A stretch of 64,000 bases of DNA, taken from NCBI GenBank assembly GCA_015680685.1, contig MNCI01007565.1:343908-407907 (forward strand), in the 5' to 3' direction. Below are positions 20,159 to 32,372 of this stretch, piece after piece. The first letter of the stretch is position 1. Every line of letters begins with the position of its first letter. Under the pieces are notes generated by a model. It was not told the origin of the DNA and ran no database searches. It saw only the letters and a list, made by a program, of their open reading frames with translations. This stretch comes from Gnetum montanum (taxonomy: Eukaryota; Streptophyta; Gnetopsida; Gnetales; Gnetaceae). Position numbers and translations under genes: made by a program.

Positions 20159-21633
20159 CATCTGTAATCACACAAGGATCGATTATTAGTAAGTTTTTTT
20201 TTAAAGAAATTCGTTTTTCTTATACCTTACTCATTGCCTTTAATAAATGTTTAATTCATTGCTTAGTGTGATTATAGAGTTAGAGATTTTTCAAGGAAGT
20301 TGCCCTAAAAGTTTAATGTCAGACTTGATCTGGTTAGGTGACACATAAAAGGACATGTAATGGTTCTAAGGAACGTTTGATAAAATGATGACAAAGGAAA
20401 AAATAGATTTGGTAATGGAGTACTTGGAGGGTATAAAATGATGTGGTGGTGTGAAATAAGTACAAATTAAAAAAGTCATGCAAGTGGGTCCTCCCCAAAG
20501 CAGGTTCAAACCTATAATGCCCTTGCATAGCCACACCTTAAAAGGTCTGTAGGCATTAGAAGGGTTAAATGTAATATGCACCAGTGCAACAAAACACACA
20601 CATGTTAAATACCACTGTGATGAGGTATGAATTCTATGCCATACAAGACACAAGTTATAAATACTTGGACAGTGAGATGAGAGGAATCGTAGAAGGGAAT
20701 GCAGAGATCAAGATGTGAGGTAACTAACTCTGGGCACAATGAATCCAAAGTGTTGTGCATAATTAAGGTATCATTAGCCTTTTTCTCGAGGATCACAAGC
20801 AAGTCCATACCTGTGATAAGTGACATTGCATTGTTTCATCCCAATGATAGAAAACCATAAGAGCATCATGACAGCAAGGTGTATGATCACTTGGCATTTT
20901 GCATAAGGGAGGAGTGATTCAAATTTGTCTACAACACAATTTTTCTTGGTCTTTTTTTCCACTTCATTTCTTATTTTTTTCCTTTGCTTTTCTTTTTTTC
21001 TTCTTTTTCTTTTTTTTCTTCTTCCAGCTACTTTTTGCACTTTGTCTTTTCCAAAAGTGATTAGGAGAAGCCACCAACCTTTAGGCATGCGTGCATGTCT
21101 TTCTAGTGGTGCCCCCAGAACAGCATTGAGTTCCTTTATTGAGTGCCTTTATCACAACGCTTACTCCCATTTTTTCATTATATCTACAAGGATCTTAGTA
21201 CAACCAAGCTGCATGATAGCACCTATATATGTCACCAAAAAGAATCCACAAGTCTCCTTGATGTCACCCTTTCCATTCCCTCTTAGTTCGTCACTCTTGA
21301 CTCTTGGCATAATGAGTACAAAGTTACTTTAAGTTTTAATGATAACAAGAATATCATTGTACCTAGAGTAGAACCTCTTATTAATAGAATGGGTGGCTGG
21401 ATGTTGTGGGCTCACTATCCAAATAATTAGTCACTTGTGACTCGAGAGCATAGCACAACACCTGAATTGATAGGTCACATGAGTATTTTATTCATAGATG
21501 AGATTACTCACAAAAAGATAAAACAACAAACTGAAAGATGAAAAATTAGAAAATGAAAAATCAAAAAATAAAAAATTGTAAAACCAAAGAAAAAGAAAAA
21601 AATTTACTAATTCTGCTTGCTAGAATGGGGAGT
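20159..21633 (-). other. Non-coding linker of A3, without internal promoter
   Basis: It contains the shared linker blocks (GTGGGTCCTCCCCAAAGCAGG near 20484, AATCCACAAGTCTCCTTGATG near 21242, GGCATGCGTGCATGTC near 21083). No GATATC array or TATATATA box lies between the linker and the ORF start, unlike A2 and A4. 20940-21030 is a T-rich low-complexity run. Confidence 0.6.
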
Positions 21634-24062
21634 ATCTCCCATGACTAAACCTATGATCATGGCGAGAATTAATAAATGGAAAATTTGGATTCATGCATGT
21701 TGGGAATATTGGGGTCCAATCATATCCAAACCACTGGGTGCCTTTTGGTGTGGTGGCAGGAATGTATCCAAATTGGGGTTCACATAGTTGATTAAAGTAG
21801 GCATAGTGGGGTAGATTATAAGATGTGGTCATGTGATAAGAGGCTAACCCACTATGGCACCCGTGACCATAAGACAATATGAAAGGATCAATATGTCTCC
21901 CCACGTTATTATATTCATTAGGTCGCATGGTTGTTGGAGTATTAATTGGTGGCCTGGATAAGGTAATAGGAGCCATTGAGTTTGAAGAGGAAGGTGCATC
22001 ACTGTGTTGGGCTTATATTGAGTTGGAGGATGTAGTGGTTTTAGAACTGTGTTGTTTCTTTCTACAGCCATGCCTAAAGAAAGGACACTTTCAACATTGT
22101 GGAGGACTCCCACTGCTGTTGATAGTAGCAACACAAGTAATGTTCATGGGTTGGTGCTATGGTGAAAAACCTTTTGGTACTACTGGTGGTAATGTAGGAG
22201 GAGGTGAAGGATGAGAATATTGAGAGCAAGGATAAGTATAAGGAACATGAGGTGGTGATCCCATAGGAGAGGACATGGATTGATGATACTTGGAAGAATG
22301 ATAATGATGAGGTGAAATAGAGGATGTTGATCCAGTTGGAGAAACAGGTGTTGAACATAATAAGCGCTTGGTTTTGGGTGATATGAAGGGTGTGGCCAGT
22401 TTGGCAATGGCCTCCCCCATGACTGGGGGTTTTGCCACTATGGTTAAGCATAGTATTGAGGCTGGTAAGAATTTACCCATAGATAGTATGATAATTTATG
22501 GAATTTCCCATAAAGTTGTGGGATAGGGATGCACCCAACCATGTACTTTTGTATGAAATTTGGATGTAACATTCTTTCCCAATGCTCATGTAGATGCGAT
22601 AAGATTGGACATTAACCTCTTGGGTGATCGTACAAGAAAAAATCACATTGATACTTATGTTTTGTGGTTGAGCCCCTATCCTCATTTTCTTTAGTCCTTC
22701 TTTTCGATTATTGAATGATGTTTTGTCTTGTTTCTAGGTTTGGTATCCTCTGTTTGTTTTGGTTTTCAAAGTTATCTTGTGTGGGTCTCCCTCTAATAAT
22801 GTCTGCATATTCTCTACATTTTTCATGTACCCAGTTCGTCATCTTGTTAACCTTTGCCTCGATTTCATCTAGTGATTTTAGTATTGGCAAAGGTAGAAAT
22901 GGTTTCACCTTCTCAAGGTGAGTTGATTTCTCCTCTTTATGATTATGGACCTTTGTTACTTCAAGAGTTTGGTCTTGTTGAGATTTTTCAACATTCTTCC
23001 ATTTAGCTATTTCTCCTTCTTCTTTTGCTACTCACTTTATAAGCTCTTGGAATTGATGGGTTTGTAGTTCATATAGTTGACTTGGGGCATACATCCCTAG
23101 GATCTCCCTTGTTTCATTACGGAGCCCATCCATGATGTGATACATTAGCCTTTCCTCAGAGAACCCATGACTTGGGCATTTGTTTAACAAAGAGTAATAT
23201 CTTTCTAAGGCCATGTCCAAGGGTTCATGTTGCCCTTGTTTCCACTCTTGGATTTTTCTCCTCAAGGCTAACACTCTTGCATAGGTTTGATATCTTTCAT
23301 TGAAGAGGTTTACCATTGTAGGCCAACGGGGAAGTGATTTTGGCTTTAAAGACCTGTACCATACTTTTTCTTGGCCAACAAGTGTCATTAGAAAGAGCTT
23401 AAGTCTTTGCCACCCATTATCAATATTGTTCCATGCCCAAGCATCATAGAAGGCTTGTAAATGATGTTTTGGATCTAAATCATAGCCTACTGAGAACTTG
23501 GAATAGTTGTTTAAATCAAGCTTGGGTAGATGGCTTTTCTTACAATGCCTACGGGATATTTGAATAGCCTCTATTATATGCATTAGGCTCTTAGTGGCCA
23601 ATAGGGATTCATCATCACTAAATAAGTTGCGAGTTTGTGAGTTAGGACGATGTTGTCTATGTTCATGTTGGCATTCTTGATTTTGCCCATGGGTTTGATT
23701 TTTATTTCTATGCTAACCCCTTGAGTAATAGTCATCCGTATCGCAACCTGACATTGAAAGAGCAAAGAAAGAGAGGGAACTGAAAAACTCATCATGACTT
23801 TTGTAAGTCTCCTAATTATCCCCTGATGTACTCTTGCTATCCATTGAGAAGGTCCTAGGCCTTATGGGCTCCCTCGTTCTAGGGATGTCCCATCTTCACT
23901 AGAGGTATGTAAGTTGGATGAAAAAAGTCCTTGAGTATCATTGGGGTGTTTATGAACATATGAAACTCCTGCATAAGATTAAGTACTCCAAACTTCTTCA
24001 TTGGTTCTCCAATGAATTGCCTCGTTAGATGTTGTGTTATTGCTAGCTTGTGAAAGAGACAT
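21620..24062 (-). pseudogene. Retrotransposon gag with Pro/Ser-rich tail (A3)
   Basis: The start is the ATG 24060-24062. The best preserved block, 23032-23601, reads LPKLDLNNYSKFSVGYDLDP, KHHLQAFYDAWAWNNI, KVWYRSLKPKSLPRWPTMVN and SQLYELQTHQFQELIK: a typical retrotransposon gag capsid domain. Downstream come 22708-22908 and a Pro/Ser-rich tail (22157-22480, 21620-21976) ending in SHGRYSPF, where the internal polypurine tract (21634-21649, TTTAGTCATGGGAGAT) forms part of the last codons. pol is missing. Confidence 0.82.
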
Positions 24063-24172
24063 TGTTGTGAATTATGTGTGACTTAATTTAATTTATTTGT
24101 CTTAAAGATATATAATTAATACCCTATTACAATGATCTTGTATGATATAACTAATCTAGATAACTAGCACCA

Positions 24173-24190
24173 TCCCCAGCAACGGCACCA
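24173..24190 (-). other. Primer binding site, tRNA-Asp (A3)
   Basis: Minus-sense TGGTGCCGTTGCTGGGGA, two differences from the 18 bases complementary to the plant tRNA-Asp 3' end. It is one base from the LTR end. Confidence 0.85.
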
Positions 24191-24191
24191 A

Positions 24192-25043
24192 TGATGAGCG
24201 GTGAGGTACCCCTATGCTCAACCATGCGAATATGAGCGTGTATGCATGATCTAGTCAAACTTCGCGGATGGACTAGTTGTGGCACTTAGACAGTTATACG
24301 TTGATTGCAATTCATTGTCTTCCCACCTGGACTAGTATTTTCTTTGTCACGTATGGTTTAGTCTAGAGTGACGTGTATGATGTGGTTTCTAACACTATGC
24401 TACTCCTAAAGATAATGAGAAATAATCTTGATTAAGCTAATAAGAAATATGAAATAAGATCTAAGCTAGCCTAAGTGTGATGAGCATCCATCCTTAATCA
24501 TTCGTATGCATCTTGGACTTCATGTACTATGTTTGGAATTACCAAGTGTACATTACTCAAGCACTACTAGATACGCTACTGGGTTTCCACGTAGTGACAC
24601 TTAAATGTTCGTGATTAAGATGTACTCATTCCGCATTAACAACAAGAATAGTAAATGACAATAAAAAATATTAACTAAGAAAATAATAAATAATAATCAA
24701 CAATTAAACAATTAAAAACTAAATGAATGCTACAATGATGGAGTAATATTAATCTTTATTGCCAATTGTGTGCATGTCCAAGTACGTCACACTCAAACAA
24801 AGGTTCTGTACAATTACAAGCATCACACTGCAGGCATGCACTTGGGACAAGGAACAGAAAATTAACTAAAAACTAACAAAAAGACTTGACCCAAAAGACT
24901 TACTAAAAAAAGACTCCTCCCCATGCGCTTGAGTACTATATTTATAGGCCAACACAAGAATCACAATATCGTATCTAGGTTGAGATATCACATACTCGAT
25001 ATCATGTACCCGATATTAGGGCATGGAAAATCATGATTCATCA
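24192..25043 (-). mobile_element. 5' LTR of A3
   Basis: 852 bp, TGATGAGCGGTGAGG...CATGATTCATCA in plus reading, with U3 array at 24964-25020. It pairs with 18682-19547 and is followed by the TSD ACTAC. Confidence 0.92.
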
Positions 25044-25048
25044 ACTAC

Positions 25049-27863
25049 AATGGTTATAGAAAGCTTGATGAAGTCTTCAAAAATGTTGAGGCATCTCTTT
25101 TTGTTGTTCCTAGCAATGGTAGCACTTGATACATTGATAGTTCATAGGGCTACTTTCCTAGTGCAATTCGCTTTTTGAATTAAAATTAACTTAGCAACAC
25201 CCTTAATGTTTCCTCTTCTATGTTGGGATCATTGATTGTCCATGTCAATCTTGCTATGTTTTTTGATGTAGGCATCTTACAAGGACATGATAATTAGGGA
25301 AACAATTCATTTGCTTTTACATAGCATTTTTTGAACTCAATCTCAAAAGATTTAGCTAGCTTGTGTAGATATTGATAGTTGCTCATTCTTATAGTCTAAT
25401 TTTTTGTAACATATTTTTGATAATGATAACTGACCTTCACAACCTAGAGGTTTAAGTTAGTCATGTAAATTCTAGTGAGCATCCTTCCTATTCATGAACT
25501 TTTCTTCATACATGACATGCATAGTGACCAATTGCTACTCTAATTTTGATCTAGGTTTAATTCCTATTAAGATGGCCAAGTTGACATACCAGATACTTTA
25601 CGAGATCTTCTATTTGTTAGTCTTTGACTTTTAACTTTTCCTAGTGGATCAAGGTAAGCCTATATTGGATGGATTGCCAATTGGAAAGTTGTTTCATTGC
25701 TATTTGATCTTGGTCTTTGCCATCTGAATATCCTTCTCATTCACGTTCTTATATATGCTTACTTAGTCTCTAAAGTGTTTCTTTAACTTCTTATGTTTCT
25801 TTGCTTCATTTTTCCATGCATTGATTTCAATGAAAGACTTCTAGTGAATTGTGCAAGCTTCTTTCATTGATAGGATTCTATTTTCTTGAGCTAGTTGTCT
25901 TATTTCTATGTTGAATTAAGAAAACTATTCTCTTAGCTAGTTGAGACTTTTCTATAACATATTCTTCACTTTATTCACATTTTTCAACCTTCTATTTTTT
26001 GTAGCAAGTCCCTTGGTTTCTTCTTCTAGCTCTATGATGGATTTAATGTGGGCATACATTCATGCATATGCAACTAACACATCCAAAGTTACTCTCTTTC
26101 TTTCATACCTAACTAAGATTATTTGGCCATTAATTGCTTGATTTTTTCTATACTAAAGGTATTGATGTTCGTATGTGCTACATGATTTCTGGATCTTACC
26201 TTTTGATTCAAAGTTGGATTAATTCTTCTTGTAGTCTTTGAATCTCTAATTCAATGTGTTATAATATTATTTTAAAAATAACTAACTTTTTTTTATGAAG
26301 ATTAATTCAGACTAAACTATAGTGATATCATTGAAAATATCAAAAAGGTTCTATATAACTTGGCCTATTTACAATAGTCTATCAAGGACATGTTCATGTT
26401 CTTAGTGGAAGTTACTTCTTTTTCGCTATCCTTGACTTTTCCATATGTTTCTATAATTGTTTGGGCATCTTTGACTCCTAAAATCTCTATCGATGACACA
26501 ATAGGGATATTGAAGGCTTCTTTGATGTGATTAGCTATCAACTCCACTACTCCTTATGCATCCATATGCTTCATGATCATCACCATGGTTCCTTCTTCTA
26601 CTTCCAATGTTACTTAAAATGATGTAGCATTACCAGAAATCTATTACAGCTAATCTTCTTTTGCTACTTGCAAGGAGACTTGACCACTAGCAAGTCCTAT
26701 TTATACTATAGGGTGATTTGGATTTTCTATGACTTGGTACATGTAGGGTATTTTCCTACTTTTCTAGCTCATAGTTTTAGCAATTTATTACACATGACTC
26801 ATAGTAGGCCTATAGTCTCTTTGTTTCACTATTTCTATTGATTTGTTGGATCATTCTTATTTTGTGCCTATAGTTGGGATGTTTGTTGCTAGTGGGGATG
26901 TTGTTGGTACCCTCATGCTTGGTGGTTTTTTCACCTAATCTTTCTTTGATGGAACTAGCTTAGAAACTTCAGCTTAAGATGCATTTGGAGCTTTTGTTAT
27001 TACATCATTAGTGTACCCCAAATGCCTACTTTTCTACACAGTCTTCTAATTAGGTAGGGGAATGGAAATGTTGGCTTCCTTGTCTTCTTCTCCTCAAATT
27101 TCCTTTGGATTTTTAGAAATAGTATGGAAGCCATATTTGCTTAAAACTCTTCCATTAAAGTTACACTTTCCTTGGTAGCTTATGTGCAAATTTCATTTAA
27201 TCTCTTCATAGGAAAAATATGATATGTACCAATCTTAAAATAGATCTTCTCTACAATAAAAAATCTAGTATACTCCTTGTCTTTGATTCTATATTCCCTT
27301 TATAACCAAAGATTTCTTGCATATATATTAGATCTTCCAAAAATCTAGGTGATGGAAGCTCCAACAGTCAAAAGATTTAATACCCTTACAATTACTTCAA
27401 CTGAGTATGACACTATGACACCTTCAATTCTGACTATGACATCATCTTATCTATTGTGCCAAAATTAGTAAGTTTATCCTAGGTACTAGTCACCATTGGT
27501 AGAAAGTGTTGGCCAAAATGATAAAGGTTGAAATTATTCCTTAACTTCTACTAGGGAAAACTCCATGAATTGGCCAAAATTCAATTCCAAACTAGTTATG
27601 AACATGATTGACTTATCTCCTATGGCTTGGACACATTCCTTTGCAAGTGTGAGTTGTTAGCTTAGTTTCAGAGATGGTGGGGGTACTATGGCCTCTCCTT
27701 ATGTAGATTACCCTATTGGAGGCATTAGTTGCTCAATAGAAAATGAATAAGCCTCTTGCTCAATAAGAGATTGATCTCCTCCTCTTCCTTTTTCTCTTCT
27801 TCTAGGCATTTTCTCACATGATTATGATGGTCTTCTGGCTTCAAGGATTCTCTTTGAAGGCAT
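25049..27863 (-). pseudogene. Accessory coiled-coil ORF of family A (A4 copy)
   Basis: It starts at the ATG 27861-27863 and aligns in order with A1 4001-6845 and A2 9370-12111. Recognisable parts include the C-terminal module (KANELFP...SCPC, 25200-25330) and Lys/Glu/Leu-rich coiled-coil remnants across 25340-26300. A short open stretch with MELIANHIKEAFNIPIVSSI (26365-26547) aligns with the A2 region IIDYIREFFNVLVVPSVDL. The gene is more decayed and AT-rich than A2. The acceptor before the ATG reads TGATTGCAA, so splicing at that site would be lost. Confidence 0.6.
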
Positions 27864-28213
27864 TTGCAATCATAGGTGATTTTATGAATACCCTAAAAAA
27901 TAGAAAAAAAAACCTACTTATTCATAACCCTTCTTCAAGTTTTGAGTTTTAATCAAAATGCAAAAGATGATCAATTTTATTTTCAATTATGATTGCAGTA
28001 TTTGAAATTTCATCAATTATGAAAGCACTAATTTTAAAATTTATTGAAATTAATAATTATTTGTAAAATTAATTAATCCAAGTATTTTGCCTCAAATTTT
28101 GTTAAGTAAGAATTTTTTGCAATTGCACAATGTTCCTAGGAGATATAAATTATGAGTTTATCAGCATTAATTAGATTTTAAAAACTTAACATGAGAGATT
28201 GTAATATTATTAC
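27864..28213 (-). other. Putative 5'-leader intron of the accessory ORF (A4)
   Basis: In minus sense the donor ACAAGG/GTAATAAT is at 28213; the acceptor position is TGATTGCAA directly before the ATG. The donor context matches that in A2 (TATAAGG/GTAAGAAT). Confidence 0.45.
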
Positions 28214-28440
28214 CCTTGTAATAAGATAATCTAAATGATGCAAGCATTAGTAAAAATTCCCAAAATTACATAAACATTCTCTCTCCACAATAGAGAAGCT
28301 CACTTTCAAAGCTTAAGAATGGCTCAAATCGAATAGTTGGGATGGAAGATTGGACTCTTTGAAGGCTCTGGGTGTAAAAATAACATGAACTTCTTTTGAA
28401 TTTGAAGGCAAAATAAAAAATTTGGCTAATGGTGTGTGCC

Positions 28441-28525
28441 TATATATAGTTTTTTATGAGGATGATATTGTATCTATAGTATTGTAAATTTGATATCATA
28501 GGAAATGTGATATTGTATGTCCAAT
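28441..28525 (-). promoter_or_regulatory. Internal promoter with GATATC-like array (A4)
   Basis: A TATA box TATATATA (28441-28448) is flanked on its upstream side (minus sense) by plus-strand units GATATTGTATCTAT (14), AGTATTGTAAATTT (14), a 17-bp unit starting GATATCATAG, GATATTGTATGTCC (14) and AATATCACTAC. The 14/17 spacing equals that of A2's internal array and of the A4 LTR array at 18394-18470. Confidence 0.65.
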
Positions 28526-29933
28526 ATCACTACAAAAACATTTAAAATTTTCACTTGATTTTGAGGGAAAATATTATCAAATTTGGATGCCTAGAAGGTT
28601 TAAAGGCTATCTAAAGAGTTTCTAATTAGAGAATGATGCTTAGAATTAACTAAATTGCCCATGAAATATGAATAATGATTGTAAAAAATGTTCTTGGACA
28701 AGGTAGAGTATATATGGTTAATGATGAATTATGATAGAAATGGTTAAGTATATGAATCAATTAAGTACATGAGATGCGATAGAGCAACTAGGAATAAGTA
28801 AGATGAGGTGAAATTGGTTGTGAAGTATGAGAATCAAGAGTTGTACATGTGGGTCTTCCCTAAAGTAGGATTTTACCTTTAATTCGCTTCTATAACCACA
28901 CCTATAAATGTCCATAGGCACTTAAGGAATTGAATGTGAATCATATTTATCTTCCAACACCGACTTGTTAGAATTGCTTTAGCAAGAAAATAACACTTTG
29001 CACTGTGAAATTATTAAATTATAATTATATATACCAGTGTGGTGAAATGGTGAAATAATGAATCAGAGAAATTGAGACATAAGGTATCTTATCATAATCA
29101 TAGTGAATCTTGTATGTGAGGCTTGGTGAAAGTAATCATTATACCTTTCTATCCAAGTTCTAAACCAAGTCCATACCACTTGTCAATGACATTGCATTGC
29201 TTCACCCTTGACTATGAACCACAAGACCAGTCATAACCATATGGTGATATCATTACTCATATGCAAAGCTTATGAAGTAGAAAGCACAATAAATTAATTA
29301 TAACATTTTTATCTTTTTGGACATCTTGACCATTGGTTAGAAGGGTACCTTCAGGCATGGGTAACATGTCTTGCTAGCCCCATAGCTAATGCTAATCTCA
29401 TTAGTGATGTACCTTTAGGCATGGATAACATGTCTTTCTTATGACATGATGAAACTAGTCTTAGAGATCATGAGTTTCTTAAAAGTAGTCTACTTTAGGC
29501 ATGGATAACATGTTTTTCTAGTGTTATCTCAAAAATGTTTAGTATGTATACAAATTAATTATTGTGTTAGCCTTACTAGAGGAGTACCTTTAGGCATGGA
29601 TAACATGTCTTTCCATTGTCATCATAATGCAACAATTGTTATTTTTAAGAACATGCTTCTATTCTAATAAATATTTTAGCAATAATATGACAACGTCAAG
29701 GACTAGAACTCATAGAAAAAGTTTAAAGGATCAACAAATCCCCTTGATGCTACACCTTTTCTTAATCCTCTTGGTTCTTTTCCATTTCTTTAATGCATAA
29801 AGATCATGAGTTAATTTTAGGTTTGAATAATGAGAATTACATAATTCCCATGGTAAGAACTTCTTGTTAATAGAAATGGAGGAAATAGATGATGTCATTT
29901 CACTACATATATAATTAGTCCTTTAATAATTTA
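28526..29933 (-). other. Non-coding linker of A4, first part
   Basis: No gene. It shares blocks with the A2/A3 linkers (GTGGGTCTTCCCTAAAGTAGG near 28849; CCACACCTATAAATGTCC near 28898; AACAAATCCCCTTGATGC near 29733). A5 inserted at 29939, with TSD ATAAC at 29934-29938; the linker resumes at 38896. Confidence 0.6.
29346..29618. repeat. Four-fold repeat of a 34-bp linker segment
   Basis: Copies of TACCTTTAGGCATGGATAAC followed by ATGTCTTTCTAGTG occur near 29346, 29409, 29487 and 29583, separated by about 30-65 bp of unrelated sequence. A2 (13620) and A3 (21078) have one copy each. Confidence 0.8.
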
Positions 29934-29938
29934 ATAAC

Positions 29939-30716
29939 TGATGAGTGGCAAGGTACCCCTAAACTCAACCATACGAATACGAGCATTTCACGCACGATCC
30001 GGTCAAACTCTAAGGACTAAGTGCTTATGCGCCTTAATGGAACACTTAAGGTTAATCAATCATTGTCTTCCCAAACTTACTTGTATTGTCATGGTTGTAT
30101 GGTTAAGTAAGTTTGAGGTATATGATTTTTATATCTTTTATCTTTTTAATGTCTTATGCTAATAGGGGAAGGTGAACATAACTAAGTGACTAACTTTCAT
30201 TAACTATTCAATAACTAGGTTTTAATTGTCCTAACACCAGTATCAATTCCCACTTGCCGAACACACCCTGAACCAGTGCAATGCTACTGGGATTACCAAA
30301 CGCTACTCGTTACTGGGTTACCAAGCATTACACATGTGCTTGAAGTGGTCGTACTGAGTGTAATTAACTAGGAGAGTCAAGGGTTGAGAGAGATTAATTA
30401 ACTAGGAAAGCATTTAAACATTCAACAATAATTAATTACTATTTAGCTTAGTCCATATGCTATAAGGTTTATTAGAAAGTTCATCTTTATTGTTGTACAC
30501 AAATGTGTTCTTAGGTACAATTTGCTCAAATAAAGATCTGTTCACTTTAAGACTCCTACTATGGGCACATGGAAATTATTCTAACTCTGGAATGGTAAAA
30601 CTGCAAGAGTTTAGCTAAGGGTTTAAGTCTAAGTGCCTAGAACAGGGAAAGCTACCTCTTATTTATAGACATTGCAGCAGGCCACGATATTGCGTATGTG
30701 ATATCACGACTCATCA
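29939..30716 (-). mobile_element. 3' LTR of A5
   Basis: 778 bp, TGATGAGTGGCAAGG...CACGACTCATCA in plus reading. Its U3 array is short: GATATTGCGTATGT and GATATCACGACTC at 30686-30712. A TATA box (TCTATAAATAAGAGG, minus sense, about 30655-30669) follows. The terminal polypurine tract 30717-30732 reads TTCAGTCATGGGTGTA in minus sense. Confidence 0.92.
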
Positions 30717-30732
30717 TACACCCATGACTGAA

Positions 30733-32372
30733 TGAAAACTCGTCCTTGAGTTCCTTACAAAATATTGGGAAGGTATGGGATTATTGACTTGAATGAGACT
30801 AATGGTGAATGGGGTGACATGTGAATGGATCATCATTATAATACATGACAATATTAGTGTTCATGATAATAAGAGTGAACACTATACACATTTGACATCC
30901 AGCCTTATTTGGCAGTTGAGAGAGAAGAGAGAAGAGAGAGAGAAAAGAAGAAGTCTGTTGCTGCCGATGCGAAGATTGCACTTTTCGTTGTCCATCCATA
31001 AGCACACCATCAATCCTATTCCTTGCATAATTGCTCCAGCACCAGTCCATTCTAACTGTTTCCTCTAGATCTAATTCATTGTTGTATGATTGCCATCTGC
31101 ACACACAACACAGTCTTATATTAGCAAGGATAAATGAATCACAATACAGTTGATACCTTGCCTCAGTGTACGGTCCATTGGCTAAGTTGTGATATGGCTA
31201 ATATAGATTTTGANAGCATTTTCAGAGCCTACAAACTCTTTGAATGTGGGATTGTCAGGGCATTAAGGGCATGAGCCTCTTTGGGAAGGACCCACTAGCA
31301 TTCCTATTTGGTGCATCAGTTAAATTCTTTCCCTTAAACATTTTCGCAATCAACATTTATTTTGTTCATTTCCATCTCTAACATCCATTTCATCAGCATT
31401 GCAGTTGTTTCTTTTTCTCCATCCTTCTTATTCCTTATCTTTTTCCATTCTCTCACTATCGGAGGATCACTCTTAGTCATGGGGGTTCTAGTCCAAATTT
31501 TTCAATTTTCTCTTAACCCCTACACCTTGGGTAGTCACTAGTGTTATATCTTCAAAATCTATANTAGTGATTTTTCATTAATACATTTGGCCAATTCATC
31601 CACTTGAAGTAACGAGAATGCTTCCGCCAAAAAGTTACCACCATTCCGAAGAAATGAGCAAGGAGAAAGTAGGAAGCGAGAAAGGGCCTTAGTTAGAGGG
31701 AACATGTTTGTTTAGTTCGATAACTAGTGCTTGTAGCCTAGATGATTATTTTTTCTAAGGGGTGTGCTTTGAATACTTTTATTTTTGCGTGAGAACCACA
31801 CCATGCAAAGACTTATTATTTTTATTAACTCAGCTGCTCGATAATTGAGCAACATTGGAATGGTAAGGAAAACTCAAGAAGAAAACATCCAAGCACCCAA
31901 GAGAATGGCCAGCACAAATGCATCAAATCCCCTTGAAGTCATACCCTTTTCAATTCTTGAGTCCTTCCTTAGTTTGAGAAATGCCCAGTCACCGATTTGT
32001 TGATAGTTTTATTATTAAGAAAGGGACCATACAGTTCCAAGCCAAGAGAGACCATAGAAATTCATGGATGCATGGATGACGTGGACTCATTGCCTGTTAT
32101 ATCAAAAGAACCATACTATAGTATCTACATTATAACTCAAAGGTAAAAATCAAACATTAGCAATCAATAGAATACAGTTCATACCACCATCAGGAGCACT
32201 TATTAGGTGACGAACCTAACAAAAAAAATAAATAAAGATACAAATAAATGAAAAAGTATGAACATTATTGCAAAACAAAAACAAGAGAAGTGAAAGAAAT
32301 TTGTAAAACAAAAATTTGTAAAACAAACTTAAAAATGAACTGAGGCCTCAAATGATCAGCATAGGTGGCCAT
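30733..32372 (-). other. 3' non-coding region and linker of A5; no accessory ORF
   Basis: 30733-30790 is the tail shared with the other copies (ATATTGGGAAGGTATGGGAT). 30790-31200 does not resemble the accessory ORF; it has a GA-rich run at 30915-30951 and short open stretches on both strands that I do not consider genes. 31220-32372 is the shared linker (AAGGACCCACTAGCATTCC near 31287; CATCAAATCCCCTTGAAGTC near 31921). No internal array or TATATATA promoter was found. Confidence 0.6.

Larger units (their letters stand above)
18682..25043 (-). mobile_element. A3: short non-autonomous family-A element
   Basis: A 6.4-kb minus-strand element with LTRs 18682-19547 and 24192-25043, a perfect TSD ACTAC (18677-18681 and 25044-25048), PBS 24173-24190, gag, internal polypurine tract, linker and a collapsed accessory ORF. 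It lacks pol and also lacks the internal promoter and leader intron donor. It interrupts the 3' end of the A4 accessory gene. Confidence 0.93.

Noticed and set aside
20925-21332. Phe/Leu-rich plus-strand frame that looks like a membrane protein
   Set aside because: It is a T-rich low-complexity run in the A3 linker, antisense to the element.
30799-31104. Overlapping frames on both strands in A5 (91 and 101 residues) as an accessory gene
   Set aside because: Neither resembles the accessory ORF or any family I recognise; the region has a GA-rich run and no promoter signals, so I left it as non-coding.
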